A stretch of DNA of 64,000 nt from Tenacibaculum agarivorans (GCF_001936575.1 NZ_MSMP01000004.1:124001-188000), one strand, 5' to 3'; positions 17,570-27,666 are shown, counted from the stretch's first letter. Notes: generated by a model not told the origin, from the letters alone. Translations and numbers: made by a program.

Positions 17570-17660
17570 TAAGATCCTCTAAGGTATACAATCGGAATAT
17601 TTGAAAGGAATATATTTCAAATTTTAAATAGACTTGATGTATCTACTCTTTAATGAATAA

Positions 17661-17690
17661 AAAAAGGAACGCTAAAGCGTTCCTTTTTTT
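17661..17690. terminator. Bidirectional intrinsic terminator
   Basis: AAAAAGGAACGC, loop TAAA, GCGTTCCTTTTT: a perfect 12-bp stem with a T-run, between the convergent nuclease and dsbD genes. Confidence 0.9.
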
Positions 17691-17708
17691 ATTTGAAATT
17701 ATATTGTC

Positions 17709-19688
17709 TTACTGCTTAAAACGTTTTAAACCGTCTTTTAACCAGTTATAATATGTTAACTTATCAGTATACTGTTGTGGAGAGTTTAATAACTCCATAT
17801 CAGCAGTCATTTGAACATAATAAGGTTGTGAAGCATTTTTAAAGTTTACAGATTGTAATGTAGCCCACTTTTCACCATATGTTCTAATTTTCTTGATTTT
17901 ACCACTAGGCTTTACAAAATCAAATTGTTTTTCTGGTGGTAATGTATTTTCATTATCATCAACATAAAGAGAAATTAATACATAGTCATCTTTTAATGTT
18001 GCATAGATATTGTTCTCACTCCAAACATTTTCTTCCATCTTACGACAGTTTACACATGCCCAACCTGTAAAGTCTAATAATACTGGTTTATTCACTGATT
18101 TAGCATATGCTATACCTTCATCAAAATCTTTAAAACAATTCAAAGCTAAAGGACACTTATCACTTTCTTGATTGTAAATACTATAAAACTGTGGAGGTGG
18201 GAAACCACTCAACAAACTTTGATTCCAAACAGGCTTCTTCATAACCCCTGGAGCTAAATACACAGCGAAACCAAGTACTAATAATCCTAAGACAATTCTC
18301 ATACCAGATACTCTTCTTATTTTTTCTCCACCTGGGAACTTAATTACTCCAAACATAAATAATGCTGCCAGTATAGTAATTAGTAACCAAATACCAATAA
18401 AGATTTCTCTTTTTAATACGTTCCACTGACCTACTAGATCTGCATTTGATAAGAATTTGAATGCTAACGCTAATTCAATAAAACCTAACATTACAGTTAC
18501 TGCCTTCATCCAGAAACCAGATTTTGGTAATGATGATAATAAGTTAGGGAATAATGCGAAGAATGCAAATGGTAAAGCTAAAGCTACACCAAAACCACCC
18601 ATACCTGCTGTTAATTGCATAGGTCCTCCATCAGAAGTTAATGAACCTGCTAATAAAGATCCTAAAATTGGACCTGTACAAGAGAAAGATACAATGGCTA
18701 AAGTAACTGCCATGAAGAAAATACCTAAAATACCTCCTATTCCAGAAGCACTGTCTGTTTTATTACTCCATGAACTTGGTAATGTGATCGTATAAAAACC
18801 GAAGAAAGATCCTGCAAAGAACACTAATACTATAAAGAAGAATATGTTCAACCACATATTTGTTGAAATAGTATTTAATATCTCTGGATCTAAACTATCA
18901 GCAAAGTGGAAAGGTAAACTCAATGCAACATAAATTGCAGCAATAAAGAAACCATATAATATAGAGTTTGTTATACCCTTTGATTTTTTTTGTGATTGCT
19001 TAGTAAAGAAAGATACTGTTAAAGGTATTAATGGGAATACACAAGGAGTTAAAAACGCTATTAATCCTCCTAAAAACCCAAGTAAAAATATATTTAATAA
19101 ATTACCTTTATTGTCTTCTCCTCCAGCGTCTTCTCCTAGATTTAATTCTAAAAGTTCCGAATTTTTTAAGTTTAAATTTAATGAGTTAACCATTTTTTGG
19201 CTGCCTTCATCAATAGTAGCTACCTCATTAACTACTTCTCCCCCATCTAATGAAAATGTAAAATCATCATCATATGGTAAACAAAACTCTTTACAAACTT
19301 GTGCATCAATATTTAGTGATACTTGACGGATACTAGGGTCTTCTAATTTAATACGTTGCGTTAATACAGCTTCTTCTACAAAGAAAATTTCATCTACTCC
19401 CCAAATTTCACTAAACTCGGTAGTTGTTTCGCTCTCTTGTGCTTTTCCTTCTAACGTATATCCTGATTCTCCTTCAGAAGGTTTGATTGTCATTGGTAAT
19501 GATGCATCTTTTGGATTATACTGAGAGTATAAATGCCAATCATCATCTATGTAAACATTAAATATCAAATCATATTCTGTATCTGATATCTTCTTTACAG
19601 ATGTTTCCACTTCAACAGGATCATCTTGTGCATGAACCGAAAAAGCGAATCCTATAATGAATAAAAATAATGTAAAAACTCTTTTCAT
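17709..19688 (-). CDS. dsbD: DsbD-type thiol:disulfide interchange protein
   Basis: A 659-residue inner-membrane reductase with the full three-part architecture: signal peptide (to VHAQ, residue 20), an N-terminal periplasmic domain with a Cys pair in AQVCKEFCLPYDDD, a central eight-helix domain with the redox cysteines in FLTPCVFPLIPLTVSFF and SFSCTGPILGSLLAG, and a C-terminal thioredoxin domain with WACVNCRKMEENVW. It passes electrons from cytoplasmic thioredoxin to periplasmic thiols. It is divergent from nothing and lies 16 nt downstream of tilS, so the two may be co-transcribed. Confidence 0.93.
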   Translation of the reverse strand: MKRVFTLFLFIIGFAFSVHAQDDPVEVETSVKKISDTEYDLIFNVYIDDDWHLYSQYNPKDASLPMTIKPSEGESGYTLEGKAQESETTTEFSEIWGVDEIFFVEEAVLTQRIKLEDPSIRQVSLNIDAQVCKEFCLPYDDDFTFSLDGGEVVNEVATIDEGSQKMVNSLNLNLKNSELLELNLGEDAGGEDNKGNLLNIFLLGFLGGLIAFLTPCVFPLIPLTVSFFTKQSQKKSKGITNSILYGFFIAAIYVALSLPFHFADSLDPEILNTISTNMWLNIFFFIVLVFFAGSFFGFYTITLPSSWSNKTDSASGIGGILGIFFMAVTLAIVSFSCTGPILGSLLAGSLTSDGGPMQLTAGMGGFGVALALPFAFFALFPNLLSSLPKSGFWMKAVTVMLGFIELALAFKFLSNADLVGQWNVLKREIFIGIWLLITILAALFMFGVIKFPGGEKIRRVSGMRIVLGLLVLGFAVYLAPGVMKKPVWNQSLLSGFPPPQFYSIYNQESDKCPLALNCFKDFDEGIAYAKSVNKPVLLDFTGWACVNCRKMEENVWSENNIYATLKDDYVLISLYVDDNENTLPPEKQFDFVKPSGKIKKIRTYGEKWATLQSVNFKNASQPYYVQMTADMELLNSPQQYTDKLTYYNWLKDGLKRFKQ

Positions 19689-19704
19689 TGTGATTGGGGT
19701 TATT

Positions 19705-21015
19705 TTATATATTTACTTTTATAATATTACTGTCTAAATCTGTAGGAACAAATCGTCTATCTTGTCTTTTACCAACTATCCAAACGACCTGGTTTTGTTG
19801 GGTGCATAATAACCAAGTTTTCTCTTTGCTAAACTTTGACATTTTCTCGTCTTTAAAAAACTTACTTACCTTTTTCTTCCCTTTCATTCCCGTAGGATAG
19901 AAAAAATCACCTTCCTCCCATTTCCTTAAAATCATCGGGAAAGTTACTAAATTTTTGTTAACTAAAATACATTTTTTAGACAGTACTTGTGTTTTCAGGT
20001 ATTTTTCTACATGAATCGTAGTATGAATGTCTATTTTATTTCGACCAAGACCTATTTCAAACCTGTCAGTTGTATTTGCCTCTTTTTCTTTATCCAAAAC
20101 AAGCAAACTCTCTCTATTCCTGAGCAATACATGTGTTTTTGACTCTATAAACTTTCCTGTTTCAGCTTGTAATAAATCAGAAACATTGGTCCATTCTGTA
20201 AATCCAAAGTCTTTTAACACTTGGTATAGATACGCTTTTGAGTTCGATAATTTTAACACTTTAGCGATATCAATTTTATAGATTTCTTCTTCTTTTTCAA
20301 GGATTTTAGCACTTACTTCTTCAATTCTATCGTCAATTATCTGCTTACTTTCACTTAAAAATCCTGAAACCTTATCAAAGGTTTTTAAAATATTGGGATT
20401 TATTTCTTTTAACACAGGAACAATTTGATGCCTGATTTTATTTCTAACATATTTTACTTCTTGATTTGTATAATCTTCTCGCCACTCTATACTATGTTCT
20501 TTTGCATACTTTAAAATGTCTTCTCTAGAAAAAGTTAATAATGGACGAACTATTTTTCCGTTGACTTCAGGAATACCAATTAGTCCATCTAAACCAGTTC
20601 CTCTCGTCAAATTAATTAAAAAGGTTTCTAGATTATCATCCGCATGATGAGCTGTAACGATGTAATCAAAATCATTTTCAATTACTAAACAATCAAACCA
20701 TTCATACCTCAGTTCTCTAGCCGCAATTTGTGTAGACAATTTGTTTTCTAAAGCATAATTTTTAGTATCAAAAGATATAGTAAAACTATCTATTCCTAAT
20801 TTCTTAGCGAAAGATTTCACAAAATCTTCATCTTCATCACTATCTTTTCCTCTAAGTTTAAAATTACAATGAGCTAAAGACACTTCAAAATTTAAAGTAT
20901 ACAACAGATGAGATAATACAATACTATCAACCCCTCCTGAAACGGCCACTAATAACTTTTTCTTTATTAAAAATGGTAATTTTTCCTTAATATGACCTTT
21001 AAGATCAGTGAGCAT
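19705..21015 (-). CDS. tilS: tRNA(Ile)-lysidine synthase
   Basis: A 436-residue PP-loop ATPase. The nucleotide-binding SGGVDSIVLSHLL is near the N-terminus, followed by HCNFKLRGKDSDED, IAARELRYEWFDCL, TAHHADDNLETFLINLTRGTGLDGLIGI and VRNKIRHQIVPVL, all standard TilS blocks. The C-terminal substrate-binding domain ends KKVSKFFKDEKMSKFSKEKTWLL. It lysidinylates C34 of the AUA-reading tRNA-Ile, an essential cytoplasmic reaction. It is 6 nt after an alpha/beta hydrolase gene. Confidence 0.95.
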   Translation of the reverse strand: MLTDLKGHIKEKLPFLIKKKLLVAVSGGVDSIVLSHLLYTLNFEVSLAHCNFKLRGKDSDEDEDFVKSFAKKLGIDSFTISFDTKNYALENKLSTQIAARELRYEWFDCLVIENDFDYIVTAHHADDNLETFLINLTRGTGLDGLIGIPEVNGKIVRPLLTFSREDILKYAKEHSIEWREDYTNQEVKYVRNKIRHQIVPVLKEINPNILKTFDKVSGFLSESKQIIDDRIEEVSAKILEKEEEIYKIDIAKVLKLSNSKAYLYQVLKDFGFTEWTNVSDLLQAETGKFIESKTHVLLRNRESLLVLDKEKEANTTDRFEIGLGRNKIDIHTTIHVEKYLKTQVLSKKCILVNKNLVTFPMILRKWEEGDFFYPTGMKGKKKVSKFFKDEKMSKFSKEKTWLLCTQQNQVVWIVGKRQDRRFVPTDLDSNIIKVNI

Positions 21016-21021
21016 ATTAAA

Positions 21022-21843
21022 CTATAATTGTTGATTTAACCAATTCACAATATCTTCTTTTACTTCTACTCTACATAAATCGTTATGTAATTCATGGTAA
21101 GCTTCGTCATATAACTTAATTGTCGCACTTTCGCAATTCTCTGCAAAAGCTGTACTTCCTTTATAACTAATTAGTTTATCTCCTGTACCATGCAATAGTA
21201 GAATTGGCTTTTTATTATGATGTGCGTTTGCTATAGCCCACTCACCTTTTTCCATAAATGCTAATGAAAAATTAGGACTCACTTTACTATGGATTAGAGG
21301 GTCGTTTTTATAGGTTTCTACTTCTTTTTCTTCTCTAGAGATAAAATTTGGATCAACTTCATTATCAAGTGTAACTGAAGGTGCTATTTTCTGGATAACT
21401 TTTCCCAAAGATAATTTCCATTTTGGTGGTTCAAAAGCTAATCTTAAAAATGCGCTTGTTACCAATGCTCCTTTTAGTTCATTTTCTCTAGAGAGTATAT
21501 AATTTATAACAGCATTTCCTCCCATAGAGTGTCCGTATAGAAACATAGAATGCTTTCCAAAAATCTCTTTACTCTTTTCAATAAACTGACTAACACTATC
21601 TAAAACATACTCATAACCTGGATTATGCCCTCTCTTACCTGTTGTTTTGCCATGTCCATAATGATCAAAAGCAATTACTCCAAAATTATTAGATACAAGA
21701 GTAGTAGCAACTTCTGTAAATCTACCTGAATGTTCTCCAAGACCATGTAAAATAATAACTACTGCTTTTATTTGAGTTGGTTGCCAATATTGACCAAAAA
21801 AAACAGTGTTATTGTGATTAAATGTGAGTGTATTATGCGTCAT
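21022..21843 (-). CDS. Alpha/beta hydrolase, monoacylglycerol lipase/lysophospholipase type
   Basis: A 273-residue alpha/beta hydrolase: oxyanion-hole region VIILHGLGEHSGRF, DHYGHGKTTGKRG, nucleophile elbow YGHSMGGNAVINYIL (Ser), acid Asp in LLHGTGDKLISY, and catalytic His in AYHELHNDL. This pattern is that of monoglyceride lipases/lysophospholipases (PldB-like). Cytoplasmic, no signal peptide. It lies 3 nt after pabB and 6 nt before tilS on the same strand, within a probable pabB-hydrolase-tilS-dsbD transcription unit. Confidence 0.88.
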   Translation of the reverse strand: MTHNTLTFNHNNTVFFGQYWQPTQIKAVVIILHGLGEHSGRFTEVATTLVSNNFGVIAFDHYGHGKTTGKRGHNPGYEYVLDSVSQFIEKSKEIFGKHSMFLYGHSMGGNAVINYILSRENELKGALVTSAFLRLAFEPPKWKLSLGKVIQKIAPSVTLDNEVDPNFISREEKEVETYKNDPLIHSKVSPNFSLAFMEKGEWAIANAHHNKKPILLLHGTGDKLISYKGSTAFAENCESATIKLYDEAYHELHNDLCRVEVKEDIVNWLNQQL

Positions 21844-21846
21844 TAC

Positions 21847-23163
21847 TTATCTGTTTTTATACGTTAGAACATGCTTCATGGCTTTAGCTTTTAGTAAGCA
21901 TTCCTCATATTCCTTTTCTGGAACTGACTTTGCTGTAATAGCGCCACCAACAGAAAAAGATACATATTTTTTTTCTGAGTTGTATAAAATACTTCGGATT
22001 ACCACATTAAAATCAAAATCACCTTCTGGTGTAAAATATCCAAACGCACCAGAATATAAACCTCTTTTTGTTTCTTCTAAATCTTCAATAATTTTCATTG
22101 CTGAAACTTTAGGTGCACCAGTCATACTTCCCATGGGGAAAGTTTCTCGTATTACATCTACTGGGTGAACAGTATCTTCTACTTCAGCAATTATTGTAGA
22201 AATCATTTGATGAACTTGTTTGAAAGAATAGACTTTACATAACTCTTCCACTCTAACTGATGTTTTTTTTGCTATTCTAGACAAATCATTTCTAACTAAA
22301 TCTACAATCATTACATTTTCTGATCGTTCTTTTTCATCTCTAGCCAAGTCAAAAGCTATCTTATTATCATCTATCGTGTTTACCAATCGTTTTGCTGTTC
22401 CTTTAATTGGTTGTGAAATAATTTTTGCCCCTTCTTTTCTTATATAACGTTCAGGTGAAGCCGACAATAAATACAGTTCTTCATGTTTAAAAAATGTAGC
22501 AAAAGGAGGTTCTGAAATTTCATTTAAATGTATATATGTATCCAAAGGATTGATATGTACATTTTCAGCATAAAACTCTTGACAAAAATTTGCTTCATAA
22601 ATATCACCTCTTTGAATGTGGCTTAGCACCTTACCTAACTTATTAAAATACTCATCCTTATGTATTCTAAGCTTAATTTTAAGAGTAGAATTTTCAGTTT
22701 CTTCCGAATATGACTTTACAGTAGTAATAGCTAGAATAGATTCGAAATCTTCTTCAAACTCATCATCAAAAGCTCTTAAGTAGTGAAATTCAGCTTTATT
22801 ATCCTTAATGAATATAATTTTCTGAGGTTGAAAAAAATAGACATCAGGAAACCCTAATCCATCAAAGTTGTTTGATGATAATCTTTCTACATCATTCTTT
22901 ACATCATAAGATAAATAGCCAAAAATATAATCATTTGTGTATGACTGGTATTCTTTTAGCTTTTCAAAAGCATCAAAATGATCTGTTTTAATAGATGTAA
23001 ATTCTTCGATAGCTAATGCACAATCAAAATTAGAGTATTGTTGATGGTAATTATTACTATCTAAAAAAGTAGCAGTTTCAAATTGTTCTCCCCATTTCAA
23101 CAATCGTTGTTTAAAATCTGCTGGATTTTCTAAAAAAAATGTATGCTTAGTACGTAAAAACAT
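21847..23163 (-). CDS. pabB: Aminodeoxychorismate synthase component I (chorismate-binding enzyme)
   Basis: A 438-residue chorismate-binding protein. Conserved blocks are KVLSHIQRGDIYEANFCQEF, LLSASPERYIRKEGAKIISQPIKGTAKR, DEKERSENVMIVDLVRNDLSRIA and FPMGSMTGAPKVSAMKIIEDLE, then YSGAFGYFTPEGDFDFNVVIRSI. The family includes TrpE, PabB and isochorismate synthases; length and the PIKGT motif (Lys rather than the TrpE PIAGT) favour PabB, which makes 4-amino-4-deoxychorismate for folate. The glutaminase (PabA) and lyase (PabC) are not here. Confidence 0.85.
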   Translation of the reverse strand: MFLRTKHTFFLENPADFKQRLLKWGEQFETATFLDSNNYHQQYSNFDCALAIEEFTSIKTDHFDAFEKLKEYQSYTNDYIFGYLSYDVKNDVERLSSNNFDGLGFPDVYFFQPQKIIFIKDNKAEFHYLRAFDDEFEEDFESILAITTVKSYSEETENSTLKIKLRIHKDEYFNKLGKVLSHIQRGDIYEANFCQEFYAENVHINPLDTYIHLNEISEPPFATFFKHEELYLLSASPERYIRKEGAKIISQPIKGTAKRLVNTIDDNKIAFDLARDEKERSENVMIVDLVRNDLSRIAKKTSVRVEELCKVYSFKQVHQMISTIIAEVEDTVHPVDVIRETFPMGSMTGAPKVSAMKIIEDLEETKRGLYSGAFGYFTPEGDFDFNVVIRSILYNSEKKYVSFSVGGAITAKSVPEKEYEECLLKAKAMKHVLTYKNR

Positions 23164-23360
23164 TAGGCAAAAATAATAAATGAATTCTTACTTTTTCAAC
23201 ATATAAATAAAGGCTTTTAAATATTTTATAAAGTTATTTTCTCTTAACCTTTTAAGGTTTTTTCCTGTTCATTTAAAAGTGAAATATTAGTCTTAAAAAA
23301 ACAGCAAATCACTTTTATAAAACCAAGAATTCTGCCCCAAATATCTACATAGCAAGGAAT

Positions 23361-23368
23361 TAGTTTTG
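23361..23368 (+). promoter_or_regulatory. Putative -7 promoter of the eight-gene secreted-protein cluster
   Basis: TAGTTTTG is an exact TAnnTTTG match 17 nt before the first ATG of the cluster. No other such element is obvious in the short gaps inside the cluster, which supports one main transcript. The -33 element is not clear. Confidence 0.45.
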
Positions 23369-23385
23369 ACAAAACTTTTATTATC

Positions 23386-25200
23386 ATGAAAAATCTAAAA
23401 CTAACAAAACGCTATTATGCAGTCATATTGATGCTACTAATACCTTTCTGTATTACAGCTCAGGTGAATTATGATGAAGGCCGATTACTAATTAATGGTA
23501 TTCAATTATTACAAGACAGTAATAAACCAGATACTTATTATTATATACCAGACTATCCTCGATTAGCCACTAAAGAGGATGGGGATTTTGAATTAATGTG
23601 TATGAAATACATTGGTCAAGAAGGTAATGCAAGTGGTGGACTTTTCCATACATTAATTCAATTTGATCTTCCTAAAGAAGTATTAAAAGATCTAGAAAAG
23701 GAACTTCAAGAAAAAAAAGGAGGTGCAAAAATAGCAGGACCTGTACCTATGAAGCAAGCTTTAAAAGATGGCGAAGATGGAATAGCTAGCTTTAAAATAG
23801 TTTCTTCTATCCTTAATAATGTCGATGGTAAAAACCCTTTCACTCAAAACGTAATTACCTCTGGACATGCACCGCTGTACAAAAATTCTAAAGCTGCTAT
23901 TGCCGCAAAACTAAATCAAGAAGGTGCCACTTTATTATGGGAATCGTTACAAGGAAAAACTTCTGATATTTCAGTAGTTGTAAGTGGATTTTATGAAGCA
24001 AAAGTAAAAGGATATAATGCTGTAGTTTCTGCAGACATGTCAACCATTTATGATCATTACAGTAAAGTATACAGTAATCAACAAGGATATACAAAAAGAC
24101 AAATGCGCAAGATTACTGATGAAATGGTACAAGATCAGAAACTAGATATTGATGTTTTTGATAGATCAAGTGGTTTAGGGATTAAAACAGACGATATGAG
24201 CAGTATTCTTACTCTAGTTACTGATAAACTCATTGAATTAATGTTTGATGCTGAAATGGGTTGGGCAAAACAACCAGAAAAAGAAACAGCTGTAGAACAA
24301 GGACAACTTTTAGGAAGACGAAAAAGAGGGTTCTTTAGTAGAATCTTTGGAGGAGCCAGAGATGAAAAATATGTGACTGACAATCAGTTTGTATTGAAGA
24401 AGCGAACAGATATTAAAGTCAATAAATTCTACTTAAACTTAAGTAAATCTACAACGATTAAAGTACCTGTATACTCTTCAGGAAATATTAGTGGATTATA
24501 TGAAGTATTTAAGGAAGATCCCACTAGTAAAGATAAATATTTTAGAGTAGTTAATTTAGAAGATACCGACTTTTTAAAACGAGAAATCATCTTTCAATTG
24601 GATGGTGAATATATCGACACTTTCAGCGAAATATTAAATTCAGTATCTGTTAGTTTCAAAAAGCATTATGGAGAAGATCATAATGATGTAACCAGAGATA
24701 TTGTAATCAAACGTTCCGATTTAGACGCTGGTAAAGACTATAAAAACATTTTTTATCCTCGATTAGGAATTAAAGAGGTTGATTGGTTAGATTATCAATA
24801 TCAAGTACGTTGGAATTTAAAAGGCGATAATAAATCGATACAATTACCAAAAGGAAAAGACAATTGGATGAAAGCCAATGATGCTTCTATTGCTTTAACT
24901 CCACCTTTCAAAAAACGAATTGTACAAATTGATGCTGACAGAACCTTCTTTAAAGAAGCTAATATCCAAGCTTGCTCTGTTCGATTCTTCACTATTCTCA
25001 ATGGTCAACCAAATCCACAAGGCACCGTGGTTCTTCGTAAAAATGATGCGGAGAGCACTTCTAAAATCAATTTATATCACGATAAAGAAGAACCTGTTGC
25101 TTATCAGGTAAGTTGGTATGGAAAAAATGGAGCCAATCAACAACCGCTGAAATCTTTAGAAAGTGATTATTTATTTCTAATGCCTCCTTTAGAAGAATAG
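23386..25200 (+). CDS. Secreted family protein A of the 23-37 kb cluster (unknown function)
   Basis: A 604-residue protein with a Sec signal peptide (cleavage after ITAQ, about residue 26) and no T9SS tail. The N-module has the cluster signature: DTYYYIPDYPRLATKEDGDF, MKYIGQEGNASGGLFHTL, IAGPVPM, ITSGHAPLYKNSKAAIAAKL. A middle helical part (KITDEMVQDQ...KLIELMF) is followed by a basic loop RRKRGFF (residues 311-317). The C-module (about 380-604) has WLDYQYQVRWNLKGD, IALTPPFKKRIVQ and a final YQVSWYGKNG strand. I do not recognise the family. It is first of eight co-directional genes. Confidence 0.75.
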   Translation: MKNLKLTKRYYAVILMLLIPFCITAQVNYDEGRLLINGIQLLQDSNKPDTYYYIPDYPRLATKEDGDFELMCMKYIGQEGNASGGLFHTLIQFDLPKEVLKDLEKELQEKKGGAKIAGPVPMKQALKDGEDGIASFKIVSSILNNVDGKNPFTQNVITSGHAPLYKNSKAAIAAKLNQEGATLLWESLQGKTSDISVVVSGFYEAKVKGYNAVVSADMSTIYDHYSKVYSNQQGYTKRQMRKITDEMVQDQKLDIDVFDRSSGLGIKTDDMSSILTLVTDKLIELMFDAEMGWAKQPEKETAVEQGQLLGRRKRGFFSRIFGGARDEKYVTDNQFVLKKRTDIKVNKFYLNLSKSTTIKVPVYSSGNISGLYEVFKEDPTSKDKYFRVVNLEDTDFLKREIIFQLDGEYIDTFSEILNSVSVSFKKHYGEDHNDVTRDIVIKRSDLDAGKDYKNIFYPRLGIKEVDWLDYQYQVRWNLKGDNKSIQLPKGKDNWMKANDASIALTPPFKKRIVQIDADRTFFKEANIQACSVRFFTILNGQPNPQGTVVLRKNDAESTSKINLYHDKEEPVAYQVSWYGKNGANQQPLKSLESDYLFLMPPLEE

Positions 25201-25222
25201 ATAACTGCATAACATTTTGATC

Positions 25223-26965
25223 ATGAAAAATCTAAAAAACAACATAATATTAGTTATGCTTATCGGTTGCTGCTTGGGTTTAAACGCACAATCAATTCTA
25301 ATCGATAAAGGCGTAAATGCAGATGGACTATGGTGTTTTCCTATTCATAAAAAAGAAAATAGTTATAGATACCTACCTCAAAGAGCTAGATTATCATTAC
25401 AGAATGATAGTATTCCAGAGTTTTCTTTTCTACGATATATTACAGAAAAACCTTCTGATAATAATTCTAAAACCATTACAGAAGCTGGAGGTGGCGGTAT
25501 TCTTAATTTCTTAGTGTTATACGATACACCACAAGAATTGATCACAAATGCAGAGCGGTTTTTAAAGAAAAAATTTGAAAACGATGAAATTACAGTTGAA
25601 GGACCTATTGTTTTTGACTCTGGTAAATACACTTTAGTTTCTTCTATTTTAAACCCTGCGTCTGGAGCATCTAAAAAATCAATTCTTGGTACAGGCACTG
25701 CACCTATTATAGAAAATAGTAAAATTCCATTGTCTTTTGATGTAGACCCTGTAAAGTCTAAACTTCTCTTAGAAAGTTTGAAGATGTCTACACCGGATGT
25801 CTCGCTAATTTTTGAATTAGGCTTCTCCGGTTTAACCGAAAATTATGAGGCTGAGTTAGAAATTGACTGGTCTGAAGTTAAGAAAAGTCATGCTTTTGAT
25901 GCAGGAGGTAGCGTCTATTTTGTGGGAGCTGATGTAGGTTTTGGATTTGATAAACTTAGAAAAGACAATGCTATAAAGTTCACTAGTGTAGGTAAAAGTG
26001 AATCTATGGAGAGTTTGGTCCAAACAGTTTACAACAAACTATTGGAATTAATGTTTAAACCTACACCATTAGAACAAGTCCCTGAGGAACATAGAGGTGG
26101 ATTGGAAGATGCTATAGGATCTTTAATTGGTGCTAATGGAGCTATGGGAAGTAGAAATACTACAGGCTTTGGACTAAATGTAGGGTATCAATATAAAGAA
26201 CATCGTACTACTGGAAAAAGTAATATGGTTTTTAAAGGACGAAGTTTAGTTCATAGAAATCATTACATCACTTTTAATGCTGGTAATCTTTATAAAAAGT
26301 ATGGAGATAATGAACAAATTTTTAAAGATGTTCCACTTTGGGATCCCGCTTTTCAACAAAGAGATGTATATGTAGGTGTAGATGGTACCATAGAAAAAGA
26401 ATTCGACAAAATGTTGAATAGTGTTACCGTAAAGCTGAATAAAAAACATGAAGCTGGAGATGCTACCCTAAAAGAAGTTTTATTAACCAAAAACACCTAC
26501 AAAGATTCTAATGGAAAGATCGCTATGTCTTACCTAAATCATGGTGATACAAATCAAGATGAATGGCTCAACTATGAATATAAAACCATTTGGAAATTTA
26601 TAGGTGGTGGTACATTCTCTGAAGATTGGAAAACAGAATCTGCTTCTATGATTAACCTGTACACTCCTTTTCAAAGAAGAAAAATTGAGCTTTCTGGAGA
26701 TTTGGAACTCCTTGAGTCTAGAAATGTAAGAGCTGTTGCCGTAAAGATTAACTACGACTTTTTTGGAGAAGCAAAATCAAAACATCTTACCGTGTATCCA
26801 AAAAGAGGAATTGATGATAAATTCTTTGAAATCACTTTACCCAAAGGATCAGACAAGGTGGATTACAGTATTACTTGGTATATCAAAAACCAAGCACCTA
26901 TACGTAAAAACGGAACGGACGAATATGGTCTATTATTCATTGACGAAATACCAGAACAAAACTAA
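25223..26965 (+). CDS. Secreted family protein B of the cluster (unknown function)
   Basis: Start chosen at ATG 25223 (MKNLKNNIILVMLIGC...LNAQ); a TTG two codons upstream is unlikely. The 580-residue product has a signal peptide and both modules of the family: YRYLPQRARLSLQNDSIPEF with SFLRYITEK, GGGGILNFLVLYD, EGPIVFDSGKYTLVSSILN, TGTAPIIENSKIPLSFDV, TPDVSLIFELGFSGL, and in the C-module WLNYEYKTIWKFIGGG, MINLYTPFQRRKIEL and VDYSITWYIKNQ. Clear paralogue of proteins A, D and E. It is 22 nt after A and 5 nt before C. Function unknown; periplasmic or surface location inferred. Confidence 0.75.
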   Translation: MKNLKNNIILVMLIGCCLGLNAQSILIDKGVNADGLWCFPIHKKENSYRYLPQRARLSLQNDSIPEFSFLRYITEKPSDNNSKTITEAGGGGILNFLVLYDTPQELITNAERFLKKKFENDEITVEGPIVFDSGKYTLVSSILNPASGASKKSILGTGTAPIIENSKIPLSFDVDPVKSKLLLESLKMSTPDVSLIFELGFSGLTENYEAELEIDWSEVKKSHAFDAGGSVYFVGADVGFGFDKLRKDNAIKFTSVGKSESMESLVQTVYNKLLELMFKPTPLEQVPEEHRGGLEDAIGSLIGANGAMGSRNTTGFGLNVGYQYKEHRTTGKSNMVFKGRSLVHRNHYITFNAGNLYKKYGDNEQIFKDVPLWDPAFQQRDVYVGVDGTIEKEFDKMLNSVTVKLNKKHEAGDATLKEVLLTKNTYKDSNGKIAMSYLNHGDTNQDEWLNYEYKTIWKFIGGGTFSEDWKTESASMINLYTPFQRRKIELSGDLELLESRNVRAVAVKINYDFFGEAKSKHLTVYPKRGIDDKFFEITLPKGSDKVDYSITWYIKNQAPIRKNGTDEYGLLFIDEIPEQN

Positions 26966-26970
26966 ATATT

Positions 26971-27663
26971 ATGAAATCTTTTATACACTATTCAATCCAA
27001 ATACTACTCATATTGTTGTATTTGGGAAGCAATGCACAAGTACTGGATGCTAGAAAAGAATTTTCTATAGTGCTATCGGATAGTACTCAACTAAAAGTTT
27101 TTAAAAAAGCAGGTAGTTTTGATGAAGTATCAGACGAATATTACAGTCTACCTTCTCATTTAAAATTCTCTGTTAATCAAAAAAAAGAACCTGAATTTTC
27201 GTTTCTAACCTATAGTGATAGAGGTGGCAGCCAAAGTGGTATACTCCATTTTTTAATGTCTTGGGGACTTTCTTTATCTCAAAGAAAAGAAGTGCAAACC
27301 GCTTTAGAAAAAATTGTAGGTGAAGATGCTCGATTCATGGGATCAATAGTACCTGAATTAGATAACACATACAACACACTTCAGATCATAGGAAGCTCAC
27401 CATTAGTAGATATATTGAGTGAATCAGCTACCGCTATTGGTCGAGTACCTACTTTTTCCAATTCAAAAACTGCATGTTCTTTTAAACTCGATCATAACGA
27501 TACTGAGACTTTAAAAACTGCTATTGCAGACAACACTGAAGATTTAAAAACACTCTTCCTATCCATGAATTTCATCATAAAATTTAAAGGAAAACATAGA
27601 GCGGGAATTTATGATGAAAACTATCAATTAAAAACAAATTTATTCGAATTACTAAATAACTAA
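26971..27663 (+). CDS. Secreted family protein C, N-module only
   Basis: A 230-residue paralogue with a signal peptide (MKSFIHYSIQ...GSNAQ). It aligns by eye with the first third of protein D: EYYSLPSHLKFSVNQKKEPEF, SFLTYSDRGGSQSGILHFLMSWGLSLSQRKEV (D has MLMEWGLTPKQQKEV), IGRVPTFSNSKTACSFKLD, and stops just after FIIKFKGKHRAG, where the N-module ends in the others. The C-module is missing and the next gene starts 3 nt later. It may be a stand-alone N-module or a shortened gene that still keeps a clean start and stop. Confidence 0.7.
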   Translation: MKSFIHYSIQILLILLYLGSNAQVLDARKEFSIVLSDSTQLKVFKKAGSFDEVSDEYYSLPSHLKFSVNQKKEPEFSFLTYSDRGGSQSGILHFLMSWGLSLSQRKEVQTALEKIVGEDARFMGSIVPELDNTYNTLQIIGSSPLVDILSESATAIGRVPTFSNSKTACSFKLDHNDTETLKTAIADNTEDLKTLFLSMNFIIKFKGKHRAGIYDENYQLKTNLFELLNN

Positions 27664-27666
27664 ATC

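Noticed and set aside
18457..18795. 112-codon plus-strand frame inside dsbD
   Set aside because: Antisense to conserved membrane helices of DsbD, Lys/Pro/Asn-rich with no family resemblance.
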